This document shows, piece by piece, positions 33,422 through 42,264 of a stretch of DNA of 54,185 nucleotides (position 1 is the stretch's first letter; each line of letters opens with the position of its first letter). The DNA comes from Candidatus Moraniibacteriota bacterium (GTDB lineage Bacteria > Patescibacteriota > Minisyncoccia > Moranbacterales > UBA1568): positions 1 through 54,185 of the forward strand of contig JAHFOO010000006.1 in the NCBI GenBank assembly GCA_023261645.1. Direction: 5' to 3'. The notes under the pieces were generated by a model. The model had not been told where the DNA came from, searched no databases, and saw nothing but the letters and a program-made list of their open reading frames with translations. A program made the translations under genes and the position numbers.

Positions 33422-34561
33422 ATGAGCCAAAAGAAAAGAATTCTTCATATTATCCAATCCCTTGGTAATGGTGGGTGCGAGAATATGCTTCTTCGAACAC
33501 TTCCTCTCCTCGATGATTTTGAGCATAAAATTATCACTCTGAAAGAACTCGGCGACCTTGCCTCAAAATTTGTTTCTGTCGGTATTGCAGTGGAAACTAT
33601 TCATTGTGACGGACTCCTTGATATTTCTGGTATTTTTCGTCTTCGTAAAATCGTCACAAAAGGAAATCCTGATATCATTCTCACATATCTCTTCCATGCT
33701 GATGTACTTGGTCGCCTCGCACTCCATAATGCGACCAAAGCGACCATCATTCCCTTTCTCCGCACCACATACAATCATCCGAAGTATCTTATCGCCCGTA
33801 TCCTCGAATGGCTCACCAAACCGATCGTCAATCGATACCTCGCCAATTCTGAGGCGGTCAAAGATTTTTATGTTAAAAATATCGGCATACACCAAGAAAA
33901 AATCACCGTCATTCCCAATGGCATCGACGTGGAATATTTTGATTCCATCAAACCAAATTTAGAACTCAGAAAATCCATTGGGATTCATCCAAATGATTTT
34001 GTCATCATCTGTGTTTCCAATCTTCATATTAATAAAGGTCATAAATATCTCTTGGAAGCTTTTGAGAAATTACATACAAGTAACAATGAAACAGCAAAAA
34101 CCATTCAACCATTTAATTTCAGACTCCTCCTTGTTGGTGATGGTCCTGAAAAAGAAAATCTACAAAATCAAAGCAAAAACTATCAAAGCAAAAAAAATAT
34201 TTTATTTCTTGGAAAAAGAACTGACGTTCCTCAACTTCTCAGGATATCCAATCTCTTCATCCTCCCCACCCTCTTTGAAGGACAATCAAATGCTCTTATG
34301 GAAGCTATGGCATCAGGACTACCTATTATCACTACTGATATTCCAGAAAATAAAGTTCTTATAGAAAATGAAAAAACAGGACTGCTTGTTCCTATAAAAA
34401 ATTCAAAGATACTATTAGAAGGAATGCTTTCTTTAATAAAAAATGATAATCTAAGAATGACTATGGGGCAGTCCTCACAAAAATCTATCAAGGAAAATTT
34501 CAATCTCAAGAAAACAACTTCCTTATTTTCTGATTTCTTAAGTAATAGTTTAAAAAAATGA
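33422..34561 (+). CDS. Glycosyltransferase family 4
   Basis: The 379-residue protein has RILHIIQSLGNGGCENMLLRTL at the N-terminus (G-G-x-E acceptor loop). The C-terminal domain has VIPNGIDVEYF, VSNLHINKGHKYLLEAF, LFLGKRTDVPQLL and LPTLFEGQSNALMEAMASGLPIITTDIPENK with the E-x7-E donor motif. A cytoplasmic step of glycan assembly is expected. The stop codon overlaps the next start by 4 bp. Base composition turns visibly AT-rich within the second half of this gene and stays so to about 39.9 kb. Confidence 0.88.
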   Translation: MSQKKRILHIIQSLGNGGCENMLLRTLPLLDDFEHKIITLKELGDLASKFVSVGIAVETIHCDGLLDISGIFRLRKIVTKGNPDIILTYLFHADVLGRLALHNATKATIIPFLRTTYNHPKYLIARILEWLTKPIVNRYLANSEAVKDFYVKNIGIHQEKITVIPNGIDVEYFDSIKPNLELRKSIGIHPNDFVIICVSNLHINKGHKYLLEAFEKLHTSNNETAKTIQPFNFRLLLVGDGPEKENLQNQSKNYQSKKNILFLGKRTDVPQLLRISNLFILPTLFEGQSNALMEAMASGLPIITTDIPENKVLIENEKTGLLVPIKNSKILLEGMLSLIKNDNLRMTMGQSSQKSIKENFNLKKTTSLFSDFLSNSLKK

Positions 34562-35295
34562 AATTTCCTAAACTTCAATATCTTTTTCGCTTAGACGATA
34601 TCTGCCCAACAATGAATTGGGATAATTTTTTCAAACTTCAAATCATCTTCGAAAAATATAATATTAAACCAATACTTGGGGTTATTCCAAATAATCAAGA
34701 TACGCAATTAAATATAGATCTTCCACGAGAAGATTTCTGGCAAATAATCCGTGATTTACATCAAAAAGGATGGATAATTGCCCAACATGGCTATCAACAT
34801 AAATATGTTACCAATAAATCCGGTATCATTAGACTCAATAAATATAGTGAATTTACTGGCCTCTCCTATAATGAACAATTCAAAAAAATAAAAAATGGAA
34901 TGACCATCTTAGAAGAAAAAATAGGAGAAAGGCCAGTCTGGTGGATGGCCCCTGCTCATAATTTTGATAAAAATACTTGCAAGGTACTCAAAAAATTGAA
35001 TTTTAAATACATAACTGACGGCATCGCGCTATTCCCATTCAAGAAATATGAATTATATTGGATTCCTCAACAAATCTGGAGGCCACAGAAAAAATCATTT
35101 GGCACATGGACAATCTGCATTCACCCGAATAGCGTTGACAATAATTTTATCAGACAATTAGATTTTTTTATAGCTAATAATATTGAATTTTTAAATAGAG
35201 TAGACTTGACTCCAAAAAAAAGTGTTCTCAATTTACTCTTTACTTTTTACTGGTATGGAAAAGAATATTTCTATAAATTTCTTAAAAATATTTGA
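34558..35295 (+). CDS. DUF2334 / polysaccharide deacetylase-like protein
   Basis: The 245-residue protein starts with FRLDDICPTMNW (about 10-21), where Asp13 and Asp14 correspond to the catalytic/metal Asp pair of NodB-type deacetylases. QHGYQH (76-81) gives the two metal-binding His. WWMAPAHNFD and ICIHPNSVDN supply later motifs. It probably removes N-acetyl (or other acyl) groups from a sugar; no signal peptide is seen, so it acts in the cytoplasm. Very AT-rich coding sequence. It overlaps the convergent FemAB/GNAT-like gene by 14 bp. Confidence 0.75.
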   Translation: MKFPKLQYLFRLDDICPTMNWDNFFKLQIIFEKYNIKPILGVIPNNQDTQLNIDLPREDFWQIIRDLHQKGWIIAQHGYQHKYVTNKSGIIRLNKYSEFTGLSYNEQFKKIKNGMTILEEKIGERPVWWMAPAHNFDKNTCKVLKKLNFKYITDGIALFPFKKYELYWIPQQIWRPQKKSFGTWTICIHPNSVDNNFIRQLDFFIANNIEFLNRVDLTPKKSVLNLLFTFYWYGKEYFYKFLKNI

Positions 35296-36055
35296 CCCCT
35301 CTCATCAAAGCAAGAAGCTTCAATATTGGGTTATTTATTCTGTAGTAATGGACACTATCAACTAACTCTTGAGTAAAGTTAAGTTTATACTGTGTTATTT
35401 TAAATTTATCATCATTTTTATCAGTACATATTTGACCAAAGTCAAACATTTGGTAGTTATTCTCAACTCCATATTTACAAATTTCGAAGATGAGTCTCCT
35501 CGAAGAGTTGCTAACAGTTTTTAGAAACTCTTTATCTCCATTGTTTAACCGTTTGGAACAAATTATGTTTGCTCTAAGTATTTTTCCATTATCATAACAG
35601 AGCACAGCAGAAACGATTTCTTTTTTATAGTATGCTAAAAATAGTTTTGAATGATTCCTTAAGTTGTTTAGTGAAGGGATCTTATTTAATCTTTTTTTTG
35701 TATTTTCAAAATTTCTGTACAATTCATAAAACCCTTCGAAATTAGAGGAATCATTTTCGAAAAATAAATCCTTGTTCTCTGTTGTTTTATTTATCTCGTT
35801 TCGAGTTGTTTTATTAAATTTACCAAAAATATCCTCTAGATTATTGTTGAAGTAAATAACGGGTGTCTTATACAAAACTTTAAAAAATCGATGAGTATCT
35901 AAATTTTTCAAATTTACAAAATGTAATTGCGAAAAATCTTTAGACAGAAAAGGATCCTGCAAAATATAGTTGGCGAACGAAAAGCCTGCTCTTTTTTCAA
36001 TAAATCTTATCATATTAATTATTTGTTTAGTTCCAAAATAAAATTTTACCGTCAA
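35282..36055 (-). CDS. FemAB/GNAT-like acyltransferase
   Basis: The 257-residue protein has the FemAB/BioF2-like acetyltransferase pattern: F-N-K-T-T-R-N-E-I-N-K (about 96-106), F-Y-E-L-Y-R-N-F-E-x-T-K-K-R, a central L-F-L-A-Y-Y-K-K-E-I-V-S-A-V-L-C beta-strand region, and F-D-F-G-Q-I-C. Related proteins transfer amino acids or acyl groups to sugars or peptidoglycan. The sequence is very AT-rich with codon use like the neighbouring genes at 34.5-39.9 kb. Its start overlaps the upstream GT stop by 4 bp. Confidence 0.68.
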   Translation of the reverse strand: MTVKFYFGTKQIINMIRFIEKRAGFSFANYILQDPFLSKDFSQLHFVNLKNLDTHRFFKVLYKTPVIYFNNNLEDIFGKFNKTTRNEINKTTENKDLFFENDSSNFEGFYELYRNFENTKKRLNKIPSLNNLRNHSKLFLAYYKKEIVSAVLCYDNGKILRANIICSKRLNNGDKEFLKTVSNSSRRLIFEICKYGVENNYQMFDFGQICTDKNDDKFKITQYKLNFTQELVDSVHYYRINNPILKLLALMRGVKYF

Positions 36056-37026
36056 TTTCTATCTCGAACGAGAGCTCTAAAAAAACCTTTCTTATAATTC
36101 TCGGCAACGACTGATGGTGAAAAATTAGCCTTAACCCAAATAGCTATTAATTCAGAGTCTTTATCTGATTGTTTTTCTGCTTCAAGGAGAGCTTCAGCAA
36201 TTGCTACTGGATCGTTTTTCACTGTTTGTCCTGGTATAGCCTCTGATGAACCATGATATCCCTCCACTACCACACAAGGAAGCTTCAGCAATTCTGCTTC
36301 AAGAATACTTCGTCCAAGAGTGTCTAAATTTGAATAATGAAGATAGATACGAGATCTGCAATAATATGTATGCATATCTTCAACATTGGTCAGAATTTTA
36401 ACACGAGGTTCATCTATATATAATTTTTCAAAAACTTTTCGATAAGGTCCATCTTTCCCGATTATTAAAAAAGTGTAACGCTCAGGAAGGTTCGCAAGAA
36501 TTGGTCTCAGATTAAGAAGAGGAAAACATTTGTGACGATATTTAAAACTAGTAACTGTGATAATCTGATGACCTGTAGACGGCTGAGAACAAGGTTGTAG
36601 AGGAGTATAAGAGAGATAAGGAATAGTAATTTCTCTTTTCTTTAAAAAAGGAAATTTTTTTAGATATTCTTCTTTTGTAAAGATAGATAAAGGAAAGAGA
36701 TGATCAGTATAGTGCAAACCGAGCCAAAGTATTGAAAAAGAAGCCCATCGAAGAAGAGTAGGCATTTCTTGATACTCAACCCATGCAAGCCCATTGAGCG
36801 TAATCGTGTAGCGTATTCTAAAACAAAACTTTGCAATAAGACATACCAATAAACCAGCCTGCGGATTAGAAGTGTGAACAAGATCAAACTGTTGCAGGTA
36901 CCAAGCGTCTCGGAATATTGAACGGCGGCGCTGTTGTGAGGTAACCAAAAAATCATTAGCCAATTGATTAACAATCATCTCTGAAACATCATATCTATCA
37001 TTGTATATACACAAACGAGCTTTCAT
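36052..37026 (-). CDS. Glycosyltransferase (GT4-like)
   Basis: The 324-residue protein is short for GT4. The N-terminal domain contains FDLVHTSNPQAG and Y-T-I-T-L-N-G-L. The C-terminal domain has VTSFKYRHKCFPLL, FLIIGKDGPYRKVFEKL, Y-L-H-Y-S-N-L-D-T-L-G-R-S-I-L-E-A-E-L-L-K-L-P-C-V-V (a variant donor-site motif) and V-K-N-D-P-V-A-I-A-E-A-L. It probably adds a sugar to the lipid-linked chain. Cotranscribed with the FemAB/GNAT-like gene through a 4-bp overlap. Confidence 0.75.
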   Translation of the reverse strand: MKARLCIYNDRYDVSEMIVNQLANDFLVTSQQRRRSIFRDAWYLQQFDLVHTSNPQAGLLVCLIAKFCFRIRYTITLNGLAWVEYQEMPTLLRWASFSILWLGLHYTDHLFPLSIFTKEEYLKKFPFLKKREITIPYLSYTPLQPCSQPSTGHQIITVTSFKYRHKCFPLLNLRPILANLPERYTFLIIGKDGPYRKVFEKLYIDEPRVKILTNVEDMHTYYCRSRIYLHYSNLDTLGRSILEAELLKLPCVVVEGYHGSSEAIPGQTVKNDPVAIAEALLEAEKQSDKDSELIAIWVKANFSPSVVAENYKKGFFRALVRDRN

Positions 37027-37059
37027 AAATAACAGTTAGTAAAAAATACTCGATGGAAA

Positions 37060-37911
37060 TTATTTGCTATGTATTTCACTGTGTTTTTCCTTTTTAGCCA
37101 CTAACAATCTGGTATCGTCACAACGCTGTTTATATTCATCATACAAAGTTTTTGGACAATGTTTTATAAATAATAAGTAGTCTCTCTCTAAGAGAATTTT
37201 CATACTATTCTTATCCAGTGTTTCCGTTAATTTATCCCATTCAATATGATCATCCTGGAACACATGAATATCTCCTTCCGATCTAAATTTTGGATTTATC
37301 AGCGCCTTGAATGCATCTATCCAATACGATAACAGAAACAAATGTCTAACTCTTTCAAACTTTGTTTTTTTTAAAATTTCCAAATCAAGCAATGCTTTGT
37401 ATTTCTTATAATCATCACTTTGTTCCCATATATTTGGAGACGATTCATGATCAATGAACAAAATTCCACCAGGTTTCAAAACGCGGGTAAGCTCCTTAAC
37501 AAGAGATAGATAATCAGGGATATGATGCAAGACAGAGTATGTCGCGATAAAATCAAATGTATCATTTTTAACATTCGATAAATCTTTCCCATTTAATGGA
37601 AGAAAGGAAAGTTTATCGAAAAATTGTTTAGCATATTTATATCTAACTAGCTCTAAAAATTTTTTTGAAACATCCGCTGCAGTAACATGCATCCCGACTC
37701 GTAACAAATGCTGCGTTAAATTTCCAGCACCACAACCAAAATCTAAAGCAGTTATTTCTTTCGACCCGGTCTCAATTTCTTCGAAGGATTCTTCGATACA
37801 AGCTTTCAATCTTGCTTGTTCTGTATCGTTATATATTTCTATATGTTCTTTTTCATATTTCTGAGAAATTTTATCGTGTGCCTTTATATTATAATGGAGC
37901 TGTTCATTCAT
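37060..37911 (-). CDS. Class I SAM-dependent methyltransferase
   Basis: The 283-residue protein has motif I ALDFGCGAGNLTQHLL (about 55-70), TAADVSKKFLELV, the acidic F-D-F-I-A-T-Y-S-V-L-H-H-I-P and L-K-P-G-G-I-L-F-I-D-H. The C-terminal part contains a hydrophobic segment, H-L-F-L-L-S-Y-W-I-D-A-F. This is the UbiE/Methyltransf_11 type common in glycan loci, with probable O- or N-methylation of a sugar. Located in the AT-rich segment, 33 bp upstream of the GT4-like gene in a leftward run. Confidence 0.82.
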   Translation of the reverse strand: MNEQLHYNIKAHDKISQKYEKEHIEIYNDTEQARLKACIEESFEEIETGSKEITALDFGCGAGNLTQHLLRVGMHVTAADVSKKFLELVRYKYAKQFFDKLSFLPLNGKDLSNVKNDTFDFIATYSVLHHIPDYLSLVKELTRVLKPGGILFIDHESSPNIWEQSDDYKKYKALLDLEILKKTKFERVRHLFLLSYWIDAFKALINPKFRSEGDIHVFQDDHIEWDKLTETLDKNSMKILLERDYLLFIKHCPKTLYDEYKQRCDDTRLLVAKKEKHSEIHSK

Positions 37912-37973
37912 AAAAAATAAATATATATTAAAACACGAGCACTTAAAGCGAAAAAATATTCGTATTCGCTCAA

Positions 37974-38594
37974 TTAAATTCTTAAACTTGTAAGACTATT
38001 CGAGTACAGGTAAATTTTATTGCCCCACTCATCTGGAAAGTCACTGATTATATTGAACCCATTGTTCACAATTACGTTGTGACAAATAGGGTTATTATAT
38101 ATGATAAATATTTCTTTATCTAGATTCTGGGAAGCTAATTTTATTTTTTCAATAACCCTCAACATGACCTGACAAGGAAAGGGGTTATAAAAATAGAAAA
38201 AATTACACTCTTCATATTTGTCAAAATCAGTTGCATCGCAAGCAAATATTTTTACACGACCCTCTTTCAGTTTCTTGAAGTTATTCACAGCACTTTCTGC
38301 AATTTTTTCAGACGCTTCCATTCCATCGACTCTGCCAAATGAAAATTTAAGCATGGTTCTCATTGCACTTCCTTTCCCGCAACCAACATCAATTATAGAA
38401 TCTTTTTCGGTAATATCAATTCTCTTCAAAATATCGAATAAATATTTCCCACCAGAAGGAGACGACCTATAGAAAAATCTTGGATCCAACCCCACTTCTT
38501 CAGATGAAATTATAGATGAAAAATCTAATCCCATTAATTTTTCTAGTATAATTTTTATAAAATTATACAAATCTCTTAGTTTAAATCTTTTCAT
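37974..38594 (-). CDS. SAM-dependent methyltransferase-like protein
   Basis: The 206-residue protein has motif I DSIIDVGCGKGSAMRTM (about 72-88), GMEASEKIAE, and FYFYNPFPCQVM, an N-P-F motif at the place of the usual N/D-P-P-Y/F. It may be a small-molecule or sugar methyltransferase. The first 50 residues are helical. Its start lies inside the end of the flippase gene (14-bp overlap), so translation is coupled. Confidence 0.75.
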   Translation of the reverse strand: MKRFKLRDLYNFIKIILEKLMGLDFSSIISSEEVGLDPRFFYRSSPSGGKYLFDILKRIDITEKDSIIDVGCGKGSAMRTMLKFSFGRVDGMEASEKIAESAVNNFKKLKEGRVKIFACDATDFDKYEECNFFYFYNPFPCQVMLRVIEKIKLASQNLDKEIFIIYNNPICHNVIVNNGFNIISDFPDEWGNKIYLYSNSLTSLRI

Positions 38595-39879
38595 ACTCGT
38601 ATTTTAACAGAGTGGCTCTGATATGATAAATCAATACAATTTGGAGCAGAATTTGTACAAAAACATATACGCCTATGTTTTTCGAAACAAGAAGCGACAA
38701 AAGAGAACAACTCGTAAATATTCCAACCATAAAAATTGATTTCCTAATGTGATTTATATTGAGGAAACTTACAAAAATTGAAAACATATATCCGAAAAAA
38801 GCACTCATTGAGAATAGAATAATATAATCATATCGAATAGAATACGCAGAACCAAAAAATAAAAATAAAATGAATGTACTAAAACTGATAAAAATTACCC
38901 AGATTGGGGAATAAAATATAAATAATTTCGTTAACTTCCGAACAATTTCAAGCATCGATTCTTCATTCTTGATAACAGATGGCCAAAATACATTCATGAA
39001 TATACCTCCAATTTCTGAAACAAAAAGATGTGATGATGCATAATATGCACCATAATAACCAAGCACTTCAAATCCAAGAAGCTTCCCGATAACAAGTTTA
39101 TCGCTGACGAGAACCACGCCAATAAATGACATAATCAAAAGATGTCGATTATATTCATAAAATATTTTCTTCAATATCGAGAAATCAAATTTCGAAAAAT
39201 ACTGTCTTAACACCAAAAAAGAAAATGAGATAAAAAACACCCCGCCGAACATAAAAGAAAGTATATATGAAGATGCAACTTGCCGCTGATATATTAGAAC
39301 AATCGCAATAAAGCTAGATAGAACAAATCCGGCATCTAATATCCTATATATACTTTGTTTTTTATACTCATGAAATGCACGGAGAAAACCGTTAACTAAG
39401 GTTTTAAGAGAAATGACAATCGCAAAAAGAATTCCAAAAATGAAAAGATTTTCAGGAACAGGAATGCCCATTAAGAAGAATCTATGCCAAATAAGTAAAA
39501 GTATTGTCACTATACACTGCATAAAAAGTACGACAAAAAATGTTGTCGTAAATATTTTTTTTTCGGAATTAGAAAATTTTTTATCCGAAAGATATCTCAC
39601 ACTTGAAATATCCATACCGAAAAGATAAAGTATGGACAATATTGTTGCGAAAGAAAGGACTGCATTGTATTTTCCATATTCTTCTGGTCCAAGTAAACGT
39701 CCAGCGAGAATAGTAACAACAAACATAAGCCATGCTGCAATTATTCCACCAAAAAATGACCAGGAAAGATGATTCAAAAAATTTCGCATTTCTTCCCCCA
39801 TTTCATGTCCAAAAATACGGAGATGGACGATCTCCGCAATTCGAAACAATTTCTGCTTTATTCCTACTGATGAAATCAT
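38581..39879 (-). CDS. Wzx-type lipid-linked oligosaccharide flippase
   Basis: The 432-residue protein has about twelve to fourteen membrane helices of the polysaccharide-export MATE/MVF type. The first helix pair contains NHLSWSFFGG, then GRLLGPEEYGKYNAVLS, the standard Wzx N-terminal signature. It should move the undecaprenyl-linked repeat unit to the outer face. Of the two possible starts, 39879 lies immediately after a hairpin and T tract. The Met at residue 31 (39789) is preceded by GGGGGA at good distance and fits the usual flippase N-terminus better. Confidence 0.85.
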   Translation of the reverse strand: MISSVGIKQKLFRIAEIVHLRIFGHEMGEEMRNFLNHLSWSFFGGIIAAWLMFVVTILAGRLLGPEEYGKYNAVLSFATILSILYLFGMDISSVRYLSDKKFSNSEKKIFTTTFFVVLFMQCIVTILLLIWHRFFLMGIPVPENLFIFGILFAIVISLKTLVNGFLRAFHEYKKQSIYRILDAGFVLSSFIAIVLIYQRQVASSYILSFMFGGVFFISFSFLVLRQYFSKFDFSILKKIFYEYNRHLLIMSFIGVVLVSDKLVIGKLLGFEVLGYYGAYYASSHLFVSEIGGIFMNVFWPSVIKNEESMLEIVRKLTKLFIFYSPIWVIFISFSTFILFLFFGSAYSIRYDYIILFSMSAFFGYMFSIFVSFLNINHIRKSIFMVGIFTSCSLLSLLVSKNIGVYVFVQILLQIVLIYHIRATLLKYEYEKI

Positions 39880-39882
39880 AAA

Positions 39883-39902
39883 AAAAGGCTTTTTATAGCC
39901 AT
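39883..39902 (-). terminator. Hairpin plus T tract in flippase leader
   Basis: On the minus strand GGCT and AGCC (with A-rich loop) are followed by six T and then the ATG at 39879. The stem is only 4-5 bp, so it is a weak terminator or attenuator-like element between promoter and gene. Confidence 0.3.
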
Positions 39903-39905
39903 TCT

Positions 39906-39934
39906 ATTATACGCCAATTCTTTGTTTTTTCCAA
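39906..39934 (-). promoter_or_regulatory. Promoter of the leftward flippase operon
   Basis: On the minus strand TTGGAA (39934-39929), a 17-bp spacer and TATAAT (39911-39906). It should drive 39879 down to about 35282. Confidence 0.75.
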
Positions 39935-39979
39935 GTAACGCTTTAACACATCATTTTTTGAATGTGATATACTGAAAAT

Positions 39980-41476
39980 ATGGAAAATAACCGATTCTTA
40001 GCTGTTTTGGATGATCAGAAATTCGTTTTAGCTCTCATTCTCATCGTCTTTTTATTCAAAGGCATTTTTTTAAGCGTTCTTTTTCCGTTTTTCCAAGGAC
40101 CCGATGAACAACTTCACTATGCCACTATCCAACAGCGTGCTGAACCAAGGGAGAAGACTTGGCCGATAGAGAAAGGGAAAGATGGTGCTAATGGCATCGA
40201 TATTTCTACCTATCATTTCTCAGAAGAGACTATCCGATCAGCTCAAGCGACACAATTCGATGACGTGAAGTTTCAAAAAGAAAATACTCAGGAATTTTCT
40301 CAGTCTGCCGTCGGGTTGAATGAGAATGAGATTATCAATAATAACTGGAAAAGATACATAGATATCTCTCCATCAAATACCTCCGGGACGGTATCTTTCT
40401 ATTATTCTCTTGGAGCAAAAGTCGAACAAATACTCTCTGATCAATCTATCTTGACACGCCTCTTCTCGGTACGTTTTCTTTCGGTTGTTATGGGAGCACT
40501 TGTTGTCTTGCTAGCATATCTCACTGCACAAAAAATTGGATTTTCAAAACAAAATAGTCTTATCATTTCTGCTCTTGTCGCTTTTCAACCGATGTTTTCG
40601 GCCTCTGCTTCACAGGTGAACATCGATATTGCACTGATTCTCGCATTTTCATTCTACATTTATGCAGCCGTTTCCTTGCTCCATGATGGGATACATTGGA
40701 AAGATATCATACTTTTGATTCTTTCTTTGCCTCTTGCGTTTTATTCCAAAGGACCCGGTATTGTCTTGTTCGCAATCACACCGTTCCTTCTCAGCTATCT
40801 GATTTATAAACGATTCAATATTTCGTTGAAAAAGTTTTCCCTGTATGTAGGTATTGCGATATTTGTACTCATTGCCTTTATTATTCTCTCTGTTCCGAAA
40901 AGCTATTTCGTCAGTATCACAAATTTCAATGCAACCTCGAAATTCGATTCCCCGATCATATCCCTGACGAAATATACTGATAAGACTATCAATACGACCT
41001 CCATTCTCCGTACAGAAAAATCCTATTGGGGCAATTTCGGCTGGCTCGACACTCCTCTGTCTGGCAATATCATACAAGGTATCTGGACACTGGAAATCAT
41101 AGCGTTATTAGGCATTACGTTGTTCTTCGTTCCGAAAAGATTTCTCGAAAAAATAAGAATGGGGACGGAAAAGAATTATCTGCCTGAAAAAAAATATATT
41201 ATATTCTTTTTCAGCATTATGATGGCGCTTCAACTCGCTATACGTTTCTTTGATTGGCGTATATTTGATGCCTATGAACAAATCCTCATAGGACAACCAG
41301 GACGCTATTTCCTCCCTACCATCATTCCTCATATCATAGTTATGATAGTCGGTTTGGGCTTTTTCACTCGAAACAAGAAACAATTCGACATTCTCATCAA
41401 AACACTGCTTGTTTTGATGGTATTGCTCTCTCTCTATGCGGTGATTGATATAATTATCCCCCGTTATTATCTCTGA
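39980..41476 (+). CDS. DUF2142 membrane protein (GT-C-like)
   Basis: The 498-residue protein has a first helix (about 15-35), then the DUF2142 hallmark FQGPDEQLHYATIQ (38-51), an outer loop, and about ten further helices. The acidic PDE in loop 1 is placed as in GT-C enzymes. DUF2142 proteins are found in surface-glycan loci and are presumed glycosyltransferases. Transcribed divergently from the flippase; TATACT at 39968-39973 may be its -10 box, leaving a leader of only a few nucleotides. Confidence 0.8.
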   Translation: MENNRFLAVLDDQKFVLALILIVFLFKGIFLSVLFPFFQGPDEQLHYATIQQRAEPREKTWPIEKGKDGANGIDISTYHFSEETIRSAQATQFDDVKFQKENTQEFSQSAVGLNENEIINNNWKRYIDISPSNTSGTVSFYYSLGAKVEQILSDQSILTRLFSVRFLSVVMGALVVLLAYLTAQKIGFSKQNSLIISALVAFQPMFSASASQVNIDIALILAFSFYIYAAVSLLHDGIHWKDIILLILSLPLAFYSKGPGIVLFAITPFLLSYLIYKRFNISLKKFSLYVGIAIFVLIAFIILSVPKSYFVSITNFNATSKFDSPIISLTKYTDKTINTTSILRTEKSYWGNFGWLDTPLSGNIIQGIWTLEIIALLGITLFFVPKRFLEKIRMGTEKNYLPEKKYIIFFFSIMMALQLAIRFFDWRIFDAYEQILIGQPGRYFLPTIIPHIIVMIVGLGFFTRNKKQFDILIKTLLVLMVLLSLYAVIDIIIPRYYL

Positions 41477-41480
41477 TTGT

Positions 41481-42197
41481 ATGTTACATTTTGACTGGAA
41501 GAAAATGAAGAATGAAAAAATATGGATCCTTGCTCTTTTCGTATGTGGATTATTCTGGATTTTTGGTTCATTCTTCGTCAATTTGAGTTTTCCTGATTCC
41601 AGCTATAACTTCCCAGGAAAGACATATCAAGTGAAACTTGATTCAGGGAAACCAGTTACACAAACATTCACTGCGAAAGAAAACGATCTTAACCAGATAA
41701 AAATCGTTCTTGGCAATTCAAGTCTCCAACTTGGAGAAAAAATCGTTTTCGAACTCGCTGATGCTACTTGCGAGAAGACGCTTGCACAGGGCACGTATCA
41801 TTTTTATGATATGTCCCCTTTTATCTATTATCATTTCACGTTTCCTGCCCTTTCTGATTCACTTGGACAAACATACTGTTTCAAGGTGACGTATTATTCA
41901 CCAATCAATCGCAAGGGTGACCGTCCGTACCTCGGCGCAAGCGAAGGAGAACAGTTTCTCGGTTGGTCATATACCAATGCAGGAAACCCTCTCATATACG
42001 AAAATAGGACACTTCAGATGCGGCCTGCCTACGGCACCGGAAGTTTCTTCGGCGACCTCGAACAGTTGAATAATCGACTATCACAATATAAGCCGGGATT
42101 CCTCAAAGGAACGGGTCTTACTCTGATATTTTCTCTCTTCTTTATCGGTACTATAGCGCTTGTCTATTTACTCGTTTTCAAAAAAGAAGAAAAATAA
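41481..42197 (+). CDS. Membrane-anchored beta-domain protein, partner of DUF2142
   Basis: The 238-residue protein has an N-terminal membrane helix (about 13-33), an extracytoplasmic beta-rich domain (about 45-200) with Q-x-F-T-A-K-E-N-D-L and C-F-K-V-T-Y-Y-S motifs, and a C-terminal helix (about 212-233). The domain resembles the jelly-roll-like modules found attached to some membrane glycosyltransferases, which suggests sugar binding (inference). Starts 4 bp after the DUF2142 stop and ends at a bidirectional terminator. No named family recognised. Confidence 0.7.
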   Translation: MLHFDWKKMKNEKIWILALFVCGLFWIFGSFFVNLSFPDSSYNFPGKTYQVKLDSGKPVTQTFTAKENDLNQIKIVLGNSSLQLGEKIVFELADATCEKTLAQGTYHFYDMSPFIYYHFTFPALSDSLGQTYCFKVTYYSPINRKGDRPYLGASEGEQFLGWSYTNAGNPLIYENRTLQMRPAYGTGSFFGDLEQLNNRLSQYKPGFLKGTGLTLIFSLFFIGTIALVYLLVFKKEEK

Positions 42198-42218
42198 TCG
42201 AAAAAATTTGAAGAAATT

Positions 42219-42247
42219 AAAAGCCATTCCTATCCAGAATGGCTTTT
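42219..42247. terminator. Bidirectional intrinsic terminator
   Basis: AAAAGCCATTC and GAATGGCTTTT form a perfect 11-bp stem around CTATCCA. A and T tracts on both sides let it stop the rightward gene ending at 42197 and the leftward gene ending at 42265. Confidence 0.92.
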
Positions 42248-42264
42248 CTAAAATCCCAGACTTG

